Below, piece after piece: positions 35,135-47,329 of a DNA stretch of 64,000 nucleotides (positions are counted from its first letter, which is position 1; every line of letters starts with the position of its first letter). The stretch covers positions 22,227,159 through 22,291,158 of the forward strand of contig JAFMSR010000009.1 in NCBI GenBank assembly GCA_022818135.1, read 5' to 3'. The notes under the pieces were generated by a model that saw nothing but the letters and a program-made list of their open reading frames with translations, did no database searches and was not told the DNA's origin. A program made the position numbers and the translations under genes. This DNA comes from Saxidomus purpurata (lineage: Eukaryota; Mollusca; Bivalvia; Venerida; Veneridae).

Positions 35135-36300
35135 ATGGCTGAACAGAACGCACAATAAAATGATTATAAGTTCGACGACACATTTGAGTACCTTCCAACA
35201 GTGAGAAATAAAGACTTAGGTTCCTTTATTCATAGGCTAGACGATAGAATTGCAAAAGTTCCAACACAGAGTTAAAAGTAGTTTCCCGTCATTTGCTTTT
35301 CAAGATCAGTCAAGATCCAGTTGGTTCTAATTTGAACAGTTTGCCTATCAACGTGTGGATTATTAGACTTTAAACGTCATATCTAAATGTGGACGGTATG
35401 TTAAAAAAAATTGAGCCAGGCTAAAGAAAATGAACATTTAGATAAACAGCCGGTATATACAACCTTGCGTGCTAATATAAAGTGTTTGCAGGAAGAATAC
35501 GCAGCCCAGTTTGTCAAAGGTAAATTCGATGACCCTACTGCAAGTTCTTCAGAACTTTACAAAAAGGTACATCAGATTTCGATACATCTTGCTTGAATAA
35601 TGTACGTATATCAGCTGAATTATCCAGTATTGATACTAGATATCAACCGCGTCAACAAACAAAAACTTTCTACCGTGGGAATACAAGCAGTTTTTACTTT
35701 TCCGGTATTGTAAGCAGTTTTCATGGTACCGCTTAAACAAGCAGTTTTTATGGCTCCGGAGAGGACCAAGACGGCTATTCAGGGATCGTCGTGAAATATC
35801 TTGTTTGGGTTGCAAGGTCCACGATTTCGCACTACTGGTCCCAGGAACTACCAGTATGAGCGCACTGACCAAGACTAGATATGAGACACACATTGAAATA
35901 TAAACTTGATAAATGGGTGGACATCGGTGCGCCTCAACAAGTTTTAGATTGGATTTCAGAAGGTGTTAAGTTTCTTTAAGCTGGAGATATCACCGAGTTT
36001 GAGTTGAAAAATAAAACTTTTGTTGTTAAGGCATCAACATTATTGTATTCTGAGATTCATAATTTGTTATTTTTAGGACTTGTTGATCGTTGTGATTTAA
36101 AAACGAAGTGTATATCAGCTATTAATTGTATGCCGTAGAAGAATGGGAAATACCATCTTATTACAGATTTACCGTATCTCTATTCTAAATGGCAAACGCT
36201 ATCATTTAAAAATGAGGATATATATCAGTGATCTCTTTTGTAAACCTGAAGATAAAATTATCACTGCAGATCTAAAACAGTTTTTTTCATAAACCGGTAC
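35135..36300 (+). pseudogene. DIRS/Ngaro-like retroelement, gag and RT remains
   Basis: A gag-like start MAEQNAQ (one stop) then FEYLPTVRNKDLGSFIHRLD, and SELYKKVHQIS later, precede RT-like pieces from 35895. These read WVDIGAPQQVLDWISEGVKF, a stop, TFVVKASTLLYSEIHNLLFL, AINCMP, a stop, KNGKYHLITDLPYLYS and KIITADLKQFF. W-x-x-I-G-A-P, KKNGK-x-x-L-I-x-D-L and x-x-T-A-D-L are RT blocks of tyrosine-recombinase retroelements. At least five stops or shifts lie inside. RT catalytic box, RNase H and YR were not seen. It is a different lineage from the 16-20 kb element. Confidence 0.65.
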
Positions 36301-37539
36301 ACAAAGATCACCTGGAGCTTTTAAGCGCAAATGATTTGCCGTAGTTGTTCGTGCCTACATAAGACAATAGCGACAAGATCACATTCCTAGCTAGAAACTG
36401 GAAATTAGCTACATGTACTTGTGCATGTTCAGAAAAACCCACGGTTGACTGACGATGATATTCATGTAAAGCAATGTTTACGTTATTAATACCAGTAAGT
36501 GGTTAATTACACATGCAGCTTATGAAATAGTTTTATCACATTTCGACGTTTCGGCATACACCTTCATCAGAAAATACAACGGACGTGACGGTAAAATCTA
36601 ACGAAACGTAAAAAAAAACCGACAAATGACAGTTACATTTCTGCGCATTATACAAATCAGGAAAATGCATAAATTCGGTATACAGATTCATCTTATTTGA
36701 AAATACAATATTTCCTATAGTACAATAAGTAGGAAAAATGAAATAGTACCCAGTAATTAAAACAGATGTATGATGCATACTTTAAAGTAGTTTCAGACCT
36801 ATAATGCGCATCAACGACAACTCGATGTTTTGAACAGAGACGTGTTTCATGGACATATAACCTTAGCTGAAAGCTAAACACGGTGTATTTGTTTACAACA
36901 TTCAGAATGATCTCTTTAACTTCAGAAGAAGCGAACCCTGACATTCTTATGTTTAATCCTTCTTTAAGATGAGATATTTGCATTGTTTTCCCCGTGATAT
37001 GAGACAATTGTGGACAGGTGTATGTAATACATAATTATAGTTTTGTTTAAACAATCTAATCTTCAACCTGATCCTGTAGGAATGATTTATTACAATAGTG
37101 GGATTGACAGAGTAGTGTTAAAATCTACTTAATACAAATGTATATTTTGCATACCTTGCCCGAAAGTGACTCATCAATATTTATAGAAATATGTTTCACA
37201 ACTAATGCTTTATTTAAAAACATATTACAACGACTTTTTATACATTATATATCAAAATACATGAAATAAATCAATAAATATATGGACGCTGCATAAAGCT
37301 GGTAAACCACTGATACGTAATATACGGTATTCTAAGAGGGCAAGCGCACGCCCTATTTTTGCAAATGAAAACTTATCATCCAGATTTAGTTCACTTACAT
37401 AAAATTGTAATTGTAGTCAAGCAAAACAAAAAATGATAAAGGGATGGAATTCATTATGTATCGGACAAGCATAATATCATACTCGTATAATATAATACAC
37501 ATGTACCTGTAAATGTTCTCTTCCACTGTATGGAATATT
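36301..37539. other. non-coding, no recognisable gene
   Basis: AT-rich. It contains a CGACGTTTCGGC...CTTCATCAGA word at about 36542-36572 that resembles a conserved non-coding motif near Penelope-like elements, but nothing else supports that. Confidence 0.4.
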
Positions 37540-38260
37540 AACTCAATTCCTGGAATACATTTGGAGTTATGTTCGGAGCAAATATATTACATAAAAGGGG
37601 GAACTTCAACAATGGGGTTAATTAGAGTTGTGGTTCTTGATCACTCCGTCTCGATATCCTCTAATTATGTGTGTCGTATCAGATTAATAACTTAATCCAT
37701 TTTGAGTTATGCCACGAACAAGTATAATAGATAAAGTGATACTTTTCAAGTTACGTTCCAGGCTAGCTTTTTTATAAGAGGGGGTGTAATTAAAAATTGG
37801 GATCAGCTAGTGTTATGATTCTATGTCATTGCACTTCTTCTTAATGTCCTCTATCAATGTGTGAAGTACATGTATCAAGTCAATCCCTTAAATACTATTC
37901 GAGTTATGCTCCGGACAAGCTTCCTACATAGGGAAGGATAATTCAAAAATCGGGTCAGCAAGAGTCATGGTTCCTTGTTACTGCACTTACTTTGAATGTC
38001 TTCTTTTATTATGTGAAGTATCAACTTAATCCCTTCGATATAATTCTAGTTATACTCCGGACAAAGAAGGACGGACGGTCAGACGTACAAGCTTTTTACA
38101 TAAGGGGATATAATTCAAAAATGGCGTCAGCTATAGTTATTGTTCCTTGTATTTACACTCGCTCCTAATTACTTATATCAGTGTGCAAAGCATCAACTCA
38201 ATCCCTTGAATACTCTTCGAGTTATGCTCCAGATAAATCGGACGGACGGACGAACAGACA
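37540..38260 (+). repeat. irregular tandem array, about five units
   Basis: GAGTTATG(T/C)(T/C)C(C)GGA-type clauses recur at about 37564, 37704, 37901, 38047 and 38219, each followed by ACATA-GGGG-AATTCAA and a TTCTTGAT/TTCCTTGTTA segment. Spacing varies from about 140 to 200 bp. The array ends in a GGACGGACGGACG run near 38239. Short frames here are repeat translations. Confidence 0.7.
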
Positions 38261-38509
38261 AAGCGTCAACTATATGTTGCTTTTTACACATTCTGTATAT
38301 ACACACAGACAGACCAATCGATCACAGAAAGAATGTGACTGTCTTGTGATATATTTGCGTTGAACTGATAATCTAAAAGAAAAATATATTTATACAACTT
38401 CAGCCATGTATACGCCAGAAACTGTTTATAAATCATATATGCAAATTGCATACTGTCTAGCATTTTTAAAAATTGTATAAATGTTCAAAAAGGTACACTA
38501 TTTGAGTAC

Positions 38510-39190
38510 GTTTGAATGCCTCTTAAATACCATTTTCATATACCGGTATCTCGCGCTTTCTTTCTTCCCTTATTTGACTTTAACAATACATTCATGTGCC
38601 TCATTAATCATTAATAGTCTTATAACGGCGGGTTCGTGTCTAGTTACACTTAATAGGCTGGGTATGACAACTATTGTTTTTAATTTCAAAACATTAAGAG
38701 TATCGTAAATCAATCAATGATCATATGAAGAAAATGCTTAACTGACTAACAATCTTGATAACACTTTTTGGGTCCGTTTCTTTTTTTAATGTTTATTTAC
38801 GTTTAAAACGTCTATATGTACTCAAAAAGGCTATTCGAAACATAATGTTTGTTTCTCGAATCCATTGTTAAAATAAACATTGCACATTGTTAAATAGGCT
38901 GTTATAAATAGATTATGTGTGACTTTTTAATCATTATTTAATCCATGTTGTACCTAGTACAGTTTATTTTTGAATACGTTAATGTTTTTGTAACACACTT
39001 TACACACATGGAAACTCTTCACGCAGCGTTCATTTTGTACTTGATACGCAAAATGAAACATTTTTACAAAACCCTTGAAACGTTTTATATTATGGATATT
39101 AATATCAGGTAAGTTATACATGTGTGTATATTAAGGTCATGTTTTAAAACTTCATTGAATGGAATTATGAGATCGTGATAGTATGTAGAT
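38510..39190 (+). repeat. duplicated block P, copy C1
   Basis: Collinear with 5505-6240 over its whole length, from TGCCTCTTAAATACCATTTT to the ATTATGAGATCGTGATAGTA region. The 75-codon frame at 38481-38708 is not conserved in the relative. Confidence 0.7.
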
Positions 39191-39589
39191 AAGTGGTACA
39201 CTTTACTTCTTTGATACTGCCACTGCCTTCTACTTACTCCCTTACCTCAACACAAAAGCAATACACACGTACGCAAACAATTCAGCAACACATGCAGAGT
39301 GTATCAATTCACAAGCGTATATAATTCAGAACGTGTTTCTTATATACATTTTTGTATTAACCATATACATAACATTAATATTGTTGCTATGCAGTAGTTG
39401 ATGCTAATCAATCATTGGCTAAGATCCCTTTTGTAAATACAAAGGACTGTCTGGCCCCTTTGTGGCCACATATCTCACATCCATTTCCAATTGCCTTTGA
39501 TAACAATATCATGTTGTTATCTTGTTCATAGATTAATTTCATTCAGATAACAGAAAGTGAAAGAATCAAGAAGTACAGTTTTATTGTTA

Positions 39590-40210
39590 CTTCTTTACAG
39601 AAAAGCAGTAAGATACTTGTACCACCGAGTTGATTTTTGTCACAATCCGATTCTTAAGCTCAAAATACAGAGAAATGTTTAAACTAAATTTGTGTAAACA
39701 ATCACAGTGAATATAAAACCTACGAGCCTGACGATTCTGCACAGGCTTGCAATCAAATCAAAATAATTTTGGAACTTCAAACTGAAATGTAAAACTTAAT
39801 TTACTTTTTTTTCCTTTTTAATATCATTTCTACAGTCTAACTTTCTATTTTTTTATGTCAAGTTAAAACGCAGTAGGCAAAATAATTTTAAATTTCACGT
39901 AGTATGATTCTTTTCATATGTTACGTTTGATCAGGGTATCAACTAGTTTTGACCTAATGCACTTGAACATTGATTTAAATTCTACTGCTTTCAGGCGAAA
40001 AATCGCAAAATAAACAATACTACAATTAAGACGCCGAATGTATCTGCATTACTCTTAAAACAATGATATCACATGTTATTCTTTGACATGCCTCATTAAA
40101 GGAGGACTGATACGACTTCTAAGGAGAAAGACGGCTCTGTCAATATTTTCTTTATTGTTTCTGCGTTTTGCGTAATTGTATTAGAATTAAAGGCGGACGC
40201 TTTTCTCTAA
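39590..40210 (+). repeat. duplicated blocks Q and R, copy C (uninterrupted)
   Basis: It runs from GAAAAGCAGTAAGATACTTG through CAAAATACAGAGAAATGTTT to GAAAGACGGCTCTGTCAATA. It is the uninterrupted form of 6660-8170, so it serves as the pre-insertion state of that region. Confidence 0.65.
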
Positions 40211-41279
40211 TATTTTTGTACAAAGTTTAACACGTCTTCAAGTTTTGGAACTCTCATTCAAATGCATAATATTGTCATAACTTGGTGTATACAGCTTACA
40301 ACATGTAGCAACACATATGGCAATTGTCTTAAATGTCGTTCGGTAAGGAATGTAACAGATTAAGGTTGAGATGATCGGTCGCCCTGAAACTATGAACGCG
40401 TCCTGAATGAACTGTGATTGTGTCTGTATCACCGTCATACATTATAATGTACTAACTCTATGGCCAATACATGTATTATCAAGAGTTTAGTCTTACTATA
40501 TTAACTATGAACACTCTATGAGCACTTTTTACAAAGCAATGCAGTTGCGCTACAAATAAACAACAATTTAAATAAAATCAAGTGAACTTTCCCTGTTAGA
40601 TGCAAAATACATGTACTAGTACAACAACTCCGTGGTAAAAGTGAAACGCTGGCTCTTACATGTAGTAAGTATAAATGTATATAAAATAACCACATATCAA
40701 TTCAAATCATATCTAGGATATTACTGAATACACCAGTATATCTCTGTTATGATACACAATTTGAGAAAAACAGCCGAACCTGTCTTAAGCAACCACACAG
40801 GGAATTTGAAATGATTGTACATTATATCTTAACTCAGTATATATTTCTGAGCACATAAGTATGCAAACTTTCATGACCACCATGCAGTTTATAAAGAACA
40901 TGTATTAAAATAGTTATATTGACATGTAAAACAATGAAAGTATATCTACTTTCCAGAAAATATAAAACAGTCAAGGTTCAAATCTATTTACATGTTATAG
41001 TCAAGCCCCATATGGGTTTCTAACTAAGAGAAGGAAATTTCAATTCACTCCCATCGTGTTCGGCAGCCGCTAAAACGTATAATTATGGGTCCGTACTGTA
41101 TTAAACCGCGGTTAACAGACTGATACATAATTTAATGATGTTTTCCTTTTCTTATTTATAGTATCATCAGAAACAAACCGAAAACAATTATTTGCCCTTT
41201 TGCAGAGGAAAGCTGCTGGAGGTTAAATGTTAATTGCCGCTTAACTCATGTGGTGGCAAGGGCAGGTCTGACTGTATTA
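40211..41279. other. non-coding, no recognisable feature
   Basis: AT-rich. Minus-strand frame 40238-40438 has no domain similarity. Nothing else supportable. Confidence 0.4.
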
Positions 41280-41680
41280 AAATGCCTCTTAAATATATCA
41301 TCCACATATCTAAAGCGAACACAATACATCTATATGCCTTAATGAACACAACTATTCTTCTTACAAGGAGTTCGTATCTGATTACGCTTAGGTTTGGCAG
41401 GTTCAAAAGACAAATGACAAGTATTGTTATTTTATTACAAAACATTAAGATAATCATAAATCAGCAAATGAATTGTGTGACGAACATGGTGAAATACCTG
41501 CGTACATCTTGATAAGAAACTTCAGGGCCGCCTTTTTAATGTTTATTTGTGTTTTAATAGTATAGACGCACTCAATAAGAATATTTGTTACATTTATTTA
41601 TTAATTAGTTTTATTCTATTGTTAAAATAAACATAGTATATTTGTTTAAGCAAGATTTATGAACAGTTCTTGTGTGCCTC
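41280..41680 (+). repeat. duplicated block P, copy C2 (partial)
   Basis: Words shared with 5505-5950 and 38510-38900 include TGCCTCTTAAATAT, CAAATGACAAGTATTGTTAT, AAAACATTAAGATAATCATA and ATTGTTAAAATAAACAT. Two P copies therefore sit 2.8 kb apart on this side. Confidence 0.55.
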
Positions 41681-42520
41681 TTAATACTTATATTTACCCT
41701 TCAGTTATAGCCATGAATGGAGCTGAAAACATAATAAATGATTTTAAAACATGTATAAAGCTAGGTGTGCTAGTTCTAGATATTTCTAATATTTACATAA
41801 AACATTCAAATATCCATAACAGAAACGGTGAATTTTCAATATCTACTAGGGTTTAACGGATTTTCTTTATATTCAATGGGATCAAAACTATGATACAGAT
41901 TTATGTATTTTTGATATAAAGTTTGCATTTCATTTTTCAAAATCAGTGATCAATATCTATCTTAAAACTGTGATGGTTGCTTTGATGGGACGTATCCCTT
42001 TAAACATTTTCAAACCACGAAACGTTATTTGCTTTAGTATGTCCAATGCGCAGTGATTGTAATATTCTTATACATTTAATACTTAAATGTAAACCAGTCA
42101 CCTGGACATGTACTTTTTATGTAGCAGTATTTATTTCTTGATATGAAAACTGAAATGTTTACGTACCCTGGGGCGTGTAAATGGATACATTTTAATTTCG
42201 AGTACTAAATAAATAACAATTAACTTCTCTAAAAATGTCACTGCAACCCCTGATACACCTACACCGTGACAAGGAAAAGGAGCTAAGTATAATACAGCCT
42301 GTATAATATAAACCGAAAAATGACTGTAATTCTTTTTTGAAATAAACATAGGGTTGTGGGTATTCATTTTCTTAGTTAGACCATTTTCTATCCATCTATA
42401 GCAGTTTTGAAGTAAAATTCGAAAAAAAACAGTTGATTTTCATTTTTTCATCCCCATCCTGTATTTACACTTATTTCTTTTTACTTGTGTCAAAATGCGA
42501 TTTAAACGGTGAGAAAACAA
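41681..42520. other. non-coding, no recognisable feature
   Basis: AT-rich. Frames at 41659-41856 and 42131-42367 have no similarity or splice context. Confidence 0.4.
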
Positions 42521-42666
42521 ATCTACCATGTCCATCGAGTTGTGGATAAGGCAACCCCACCCTCGGGTTGAGATACGTCCAATACAACTCGGCAGAGCCT
42601 CGTCTTGGGACGTATCTCAACCCTCGGGTGGGATTTCCTTATCCACAACTAATGAACATGTTAGAT
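42521..42666. mobile_element. palindromic MITE-like element
   Basis: Arms of about 57 bp are inverted copies with few mismatches: GTTGTGGATAAGG...CCACCCTCGGGTTGAGATAC on the left and its complement GTATCTCAACCCTCGGGTGG...CCTTATCCACAAC on the right. The spacer is about 28 bp. No coding capacity. Confidence 0.8.
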
Positions 42667-43369
42667 TCACTTTATGACCAGCGGTTCGTACACTTCTCGT
42701 TCTTTATCGGATTTTGATTGCTATTTTGCTATGTCTTACAGATGCGGCAATTGAATGCCGCATTCAAAATATGCATGCCGCGTCACGCGTTCGATTTTCC
42801 ACCGCGGCTCCATGCTTTCAGACTCTTATTGTCACTCCGCGCGGGGTTTTACATATATGATGGTCATTTAAAGTTTTACCTTACTACGTAACTTGGCTAA
42901 TAAATGTTATATAAATATGCATGGGAAGTTGTTATATAGACGATTTCTTTGTTATACCTGGCAATTTCAGTTTCTGGTTAAAGTGATAAAATACACGGAT
43001 AACCATAATTTCGGATAACTGAAAAACGATTTCCGCCGGGAATTGTTTTGTCTGTTTGATAGAAATTGATGGCGTCTGTCAAGAAATTAGGCAAAACCTT
43101 TCTGACAAGTATGTAAATTCTGATTTTTAAATGTCCTACAAGTACAATGTACACCGAGTAAGCTCCAATAATGTAAGGCTTGCGTTGTCAACCTTTATAT
43201 TATCTATGATGCTGTGATGGAATATTTTCTGAATGGCTATTTTTCAACCGAGCAACGTATAAATAGTAAAAAAAAGCATGACTGTATGCTTATAAAAAAT
43301 AACATAGAACAGAACCAGTGTTCGCACAGTCTTAGTTCATACATGTGAATCAGTAAAACTACAGGGTAT
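42667..43369. other. non-coding, no recognisable feature
   Basis: Nothing supportable beyond a GC-richer patch at 42735-42850. No CpG-island-scale region is evident. Confidence 0.4.
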
Positions 43370-44165
43370 ACGTTGTCCTGTTAACTAGATTAACTTTCTC
43401 TACATGACAGCAGTAATGACCAGTAAGAACCATTGCCCTCTAATCTAGTAGACTTTTATCTTTTAACAGACGATCGCATAGCTTTGTGTAAAAGAATGCT
43501 TCTATCATTTTCATTTATGCTTGCTCCTCTATTATACAGGCAAATAGTACATGTAACTATTGTTTTACAGTTCCATTGTTAAAACTAATAGTATTTACGG
43601 GCTAATGCGCATATATGAAAGGCCACATACCGATCAACATTTTATGAACAAAAGAATGTAAAAAGGTGTATCGACAAAGCCGCACTGCGTAAACAAAATG
43701 ATCTTGACAACCGTTTAGTTTTCTTATTGGTTAATTTCAGCGTTCAATTAGCATATATTACGTTTGATTTTAAAGCAAACTTTAGATCTTAAACGTCGCT
43801 TTCGGGTATTTTGTATTTCAATGTTAAAACCTTACTGATAGGTTGCATTTATGTAACACTTATTTATGATATAATTGTGGATGTTAACCTTATTATAAGA
43901 TGTGCACAAGACCACTGTTTACATATTCATTTGGAAAATTAATGAAAGTGTTCAGTTTCTCTTTTGCTCGTGTCTTTGATTTTTCAAAATATGTCATACC
44001 ATTTTTGGATTAATGACAAATGACATTAGTCTGCATTTATTGACGTGTTTCTCAGGCACGCCAATTATTCTTCGCAATTCTTAAAATTGTGACTGGAATT
44101 GAGTTTATATTCAAAGCCTTCAACTTTTTGGAAAATCCTATACAAAGTAAGTAGTGAATACTTTA
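43370..44165 (+). repeat. duplicated block T, copy C (possible promoter and 5' exon region)
   Basis: It follows copy A closely: GACCAGTAAGAACCATTGCC, TGCTTGCTCCTCTATTATAC, ATATATGAAAGGCCACATAC, TCTTATTGGTTAATTTCAGC, TTACGTTTGATTTTAAAGCA and GTGTTCAGTTTCTCTTTTGC. Then come CCTTCAAC, a CCTATACAAA stretch and GTAAGTAGTG. The donor-like GTAAGTA is placed as in copy A. The next acceptor-plus-ATG on this strand is at 47040/47055. Confidence 0.55.
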
Positions 44166-44565
44166 TTCATACTTTATTTTCATGGTAGTATGACTATTGA
44201 GCAAGCTTGTGTAAAATTAGTAGTTTGCATTAAATTCTTTGAATCATATTTATATGAACGGAACTTAATTTTAATATAAAAAGGGGCTAAAACGTTTTCT
44301 TACATTTCGAACCATTTCAATGAAGCATTGTCTAAAACGCAATAGACTGTGTTGCCACCAAAGACTTTCTGCAGACAAATATGTTAAAGGGACACTCCCT
44401 ACATCTAGCAGATTTATTCGCCATAAATTAATAATGTGTTCAATGAACGTCAACATACAAATAAATCAAATTTTATGGAACAACATACATGTATTTCACA
44501 AATTACTTCGTTTTACCACAAATAATCAATTTAAACTATACATTGTACAAAAGTAAATACATATA

Positions 44566-44875
44566 TTTAGAGATAAGATATTGAGCATGTAGAAATGCCT
44601 TGTGGACTTTTTCCAAGATTGTTCAAATCATGACCCGCGGGTCAAAATTAACCCCGCCCGGGGGTCACTTGGTTTTACAAAGGCTTAAATAGGAAAAAAC
44701 TTTAAAAATCTTCTCTGAAACCACAAGGCCTAGAGATAAGATATTTGGCATGTAGAAATGCCTAGCGGACCTCTACCAAGATTGTTCAAATTGTGACCCC
44801 CATGTCAAAATTGATACCTCCAGGGGGTCACTTAAATTTACATAGGCTTATACAGGAAAAATTTCACTATGTAAA
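44566..44875 (+). repeat. ~160-bp satellite units, forward
   Basis: Two units carry AGAGATAAGATATT, ATGTAGAAATGCCT, CCAAGATTGTTCAAAT, a GACCC...GGGTCAAAATT stretch, GGGGGTCACTT and ACATAGGCTTA or AAAGGCTTAA. The same unit recurs at 50310-51015 and 63640-64000 forward, and at 45945-46460 reversed. Confidence 0.8.
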
Positions 44876-45036
44876 GATATGACGAATCCCTTCCATGCAT
44901 GTATATGATTTTTGTTGTCATTATACTGCATTAAATACTTTCAATCATGACGGGGGTGAAAACAATGGAGAAAATCGGTGTATCTTTACTTTGCAAACGC
45001 TTTAACATCAGTGAGACAAGAGTATATACTAGCCGT

Positions 45037-45480
<444 letters not shown>

Positions 45481-45643
45481 TCATTCCAGAAAAAAAAGAT
45501 AATATAGACAAAACAAATGGTGCAGTAGGACAGATCAGTTAGGTGCTCGGTGACTTGCAAGCCTGACAGAATTTTGTGATATAAACATCAGTGAGTTTCC
45601 AGAAAATAACGATTTATTTTTAAATAAGTCATAAACATATTAA

Positions 45644-45713
45644 CTTCCTGCATGAATCGAACCACCAATCCCATGCTGAGATAGCCGATGCCTTATCCAT
45701 TGGGCCCGGAGAC
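45644..45713 (-). pseudogene. tRNA-Arg-like pseudogene or SINE head
   Basis: The reverse complement has an A-box-like GGATAAGGCATCGG and a B-box-like GGTTCGATTCA at tRNA spacing, within 70 nt. The acceptor ends pair poorly and the anticodon stem is broken, so it is unlikely to be a working tRNA. Resemblance to tRNA-Arg is from the GTCTCCG...CCAATGGATAAGG opening. Confidence 0.55.
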
Positions 45714-45944
45714 TTTACGCTAGGAGAATCGTTGTTTTCATGATTGAAATTGTTGAACCCTTATTATCTAACTTTCTTAAAATAAGCTCATGCCTCTTAA
45801 TGCTATGATTCACAAAGTTGCATGCCAGCCATGTTTATGGTGCTTTGTGACTTTATACAAAAAACATAAATTAAACTGTGTGGTTTACTAGCTATTCGGC
45901 GCACTAACTTTGCATTAATTCGAGTCTTGAATTTCATAGTTTTG

Positions 45945-46460
45945 TAGACGTCTACTAGACAATGATGTATACGAAATATCTTAGCTCTAGGCCTTGTGAG
46001 TTTTGTGCGGGAACAAGTTTGACCCGGGGGTCAAGATTTGTATTATCTTGGTAGAGGTCCACTAGGCAATGATGCATGCTAATCTCTAACTTTTAGGCCT
46101 TGCAGTTTTAGAGAAGAAGGTTTAAACATTTTTGTCATATATATGTATACCACGGACGGGGTTAAGTTTGACCCAGGGGTATTAGTTTTAACAATATTGA
46201 TAGTTGTCCACTAGACAATGCTACAATATCTAAGCTCTAGGCCTTGTGGTTTCAGAGTTGAAGATTTTTTTTTAAAAATCCTATATAAGCCTATGTAAAA
46301 CAAGAGACACCCGGGCGAGGTCAAATTTAACCCAGGGGTCATAATTTGAACAATCTTGATAGTGATCTACTAGACAATGCTTCATACTAAATATCTAAGC
46401 TCTAGGCATTGTGGTTTCAGAGAAGAATATTTTTAATTTATTTCTATGTGTTGCCATATC
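45945..46460 (-). repeat. ~160-bp satellite units, reverse
   Basis: Reverse-complement units with GACAATG...ATATCT-AGCTCTAGGCCTTG, TTTGACCC-GGGGTCA and GTCCACTAGACAATG. They are the inverted partners of 44566-44875, giving the region an overall inverted symmetry. Confidence 0.8.
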
Positions 46461-46665
46461 AACCAGAGTTCTGCATGGAATGGAATTTTCTGAATAATTT
46501 TAGTAGAGTTTCGTGCAAGGAATATTCCTGCAGTGTTTTATCAACAATGACTCAGTGGTTTCAGAGGAGATGTCTTTTGAAGTAAACAAAATGTTGACGT
46601 ACGGACGGACAGACGATCATCCATTCTAAAAGCTCACCCTGGTACAAGATGCCAGGTGAGCTCAA

Positions 46666-47040
46666 AAATTGCACTTGCAGCATCTAGTTTATAAAGGTCT
46701 TAGATTATCGGATATGTTAATCACAGTGGGAAATGCTCACACACATGTTGCTGTTTATAAGATCATACTGTGTGCAAGTAAGTTCTAAGATCTCAGTTCG
46801 ACTTTCCGTTTGAAAGATGCTGCCACTATATTAACTTTGAGGCAAAATACAAGCAAACTGACCGCATCCGTTGTCTACAATGTTAAAAACAGCTTTGAAA
46901 GCGCGGTTTTGCAAACCAATGTTTGAAAATAAATAGACAATTTCGAAAGAATATTGCCTATGATTTTTGGAGGCTTGTCCTTATTGGTTTAAAAATATTC
47001 AATTAGTACATACAGCACGACGATTATTTACTTCTTTCAG
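46666..47040. other. non-coding, ends in a splice-acceptor-like tract
   Basis: No gene was recognised. The last bases, TTTACTTCTTTCAG, form a good polypyrimidine tract and AG just before the possible exon at 47041. Confidence 0.5.
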
Positions 47041-47324
47041 ATCACGTGGCACAAATGGATGAATCAAGTAACAGAGGACATATCATTGACTCATCAAACT
47101 CGGATGATGAATATTTCGATGCTACAGAACCTCCAGATAGTGAAGACGAATGGCTTGATGCTCTGCAGACACAGGAACCCGATACAGAATCAGGTAAAGG
47201 TAAAATAATCTCACAAAACAGGGATCAAAAACAAAGTGGTAAGCACGAATCAAAACAAACTTACATATTCAAGCGATATTCTACGAAAGCCAATTTGGAC
47301 CATCTGAAAGAAAAAAAATTATAA
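47041..47324 (+). CDS. possible exon: acidic N-terminus of an unrecognised protein
   Basis: After an acceptor at 47040 an ATG at 47055 opens 89 codons to TAA at 47322. The first 46 residues hold 16 Asp/Glu and one Arg and include IIDSSNSDDEYFDATEPP and DSEDEWLDAL. The rest is basic (KGKIISQNRDQKQSGKHESK). A donor-like CAG/GTAAAG at 47191-47199 would end the exon after Ser46 in phase 1; alternatively the frame continues. Its last eight residues and stop come from the inverted-repeat end of the 47298-49606 element, so a read-through C-terminus would be transposon-derived. Acidic composition suggests a nuclear or intrinsically disordered protein, but no family was recognised. Block T copy C, 3 kb upstream, could hold its promoter. 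Confidence 0.4.
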
Positions 47325-47329
47325 AGTCG

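Noticed and set aside
36542..36572. CGACGTTTCGGC...TTCATCAGA word suggesting a Penelope-like element
   Set aside because: A single short motif; no GIY-YIG endonuclease or Penelope RT nearby.
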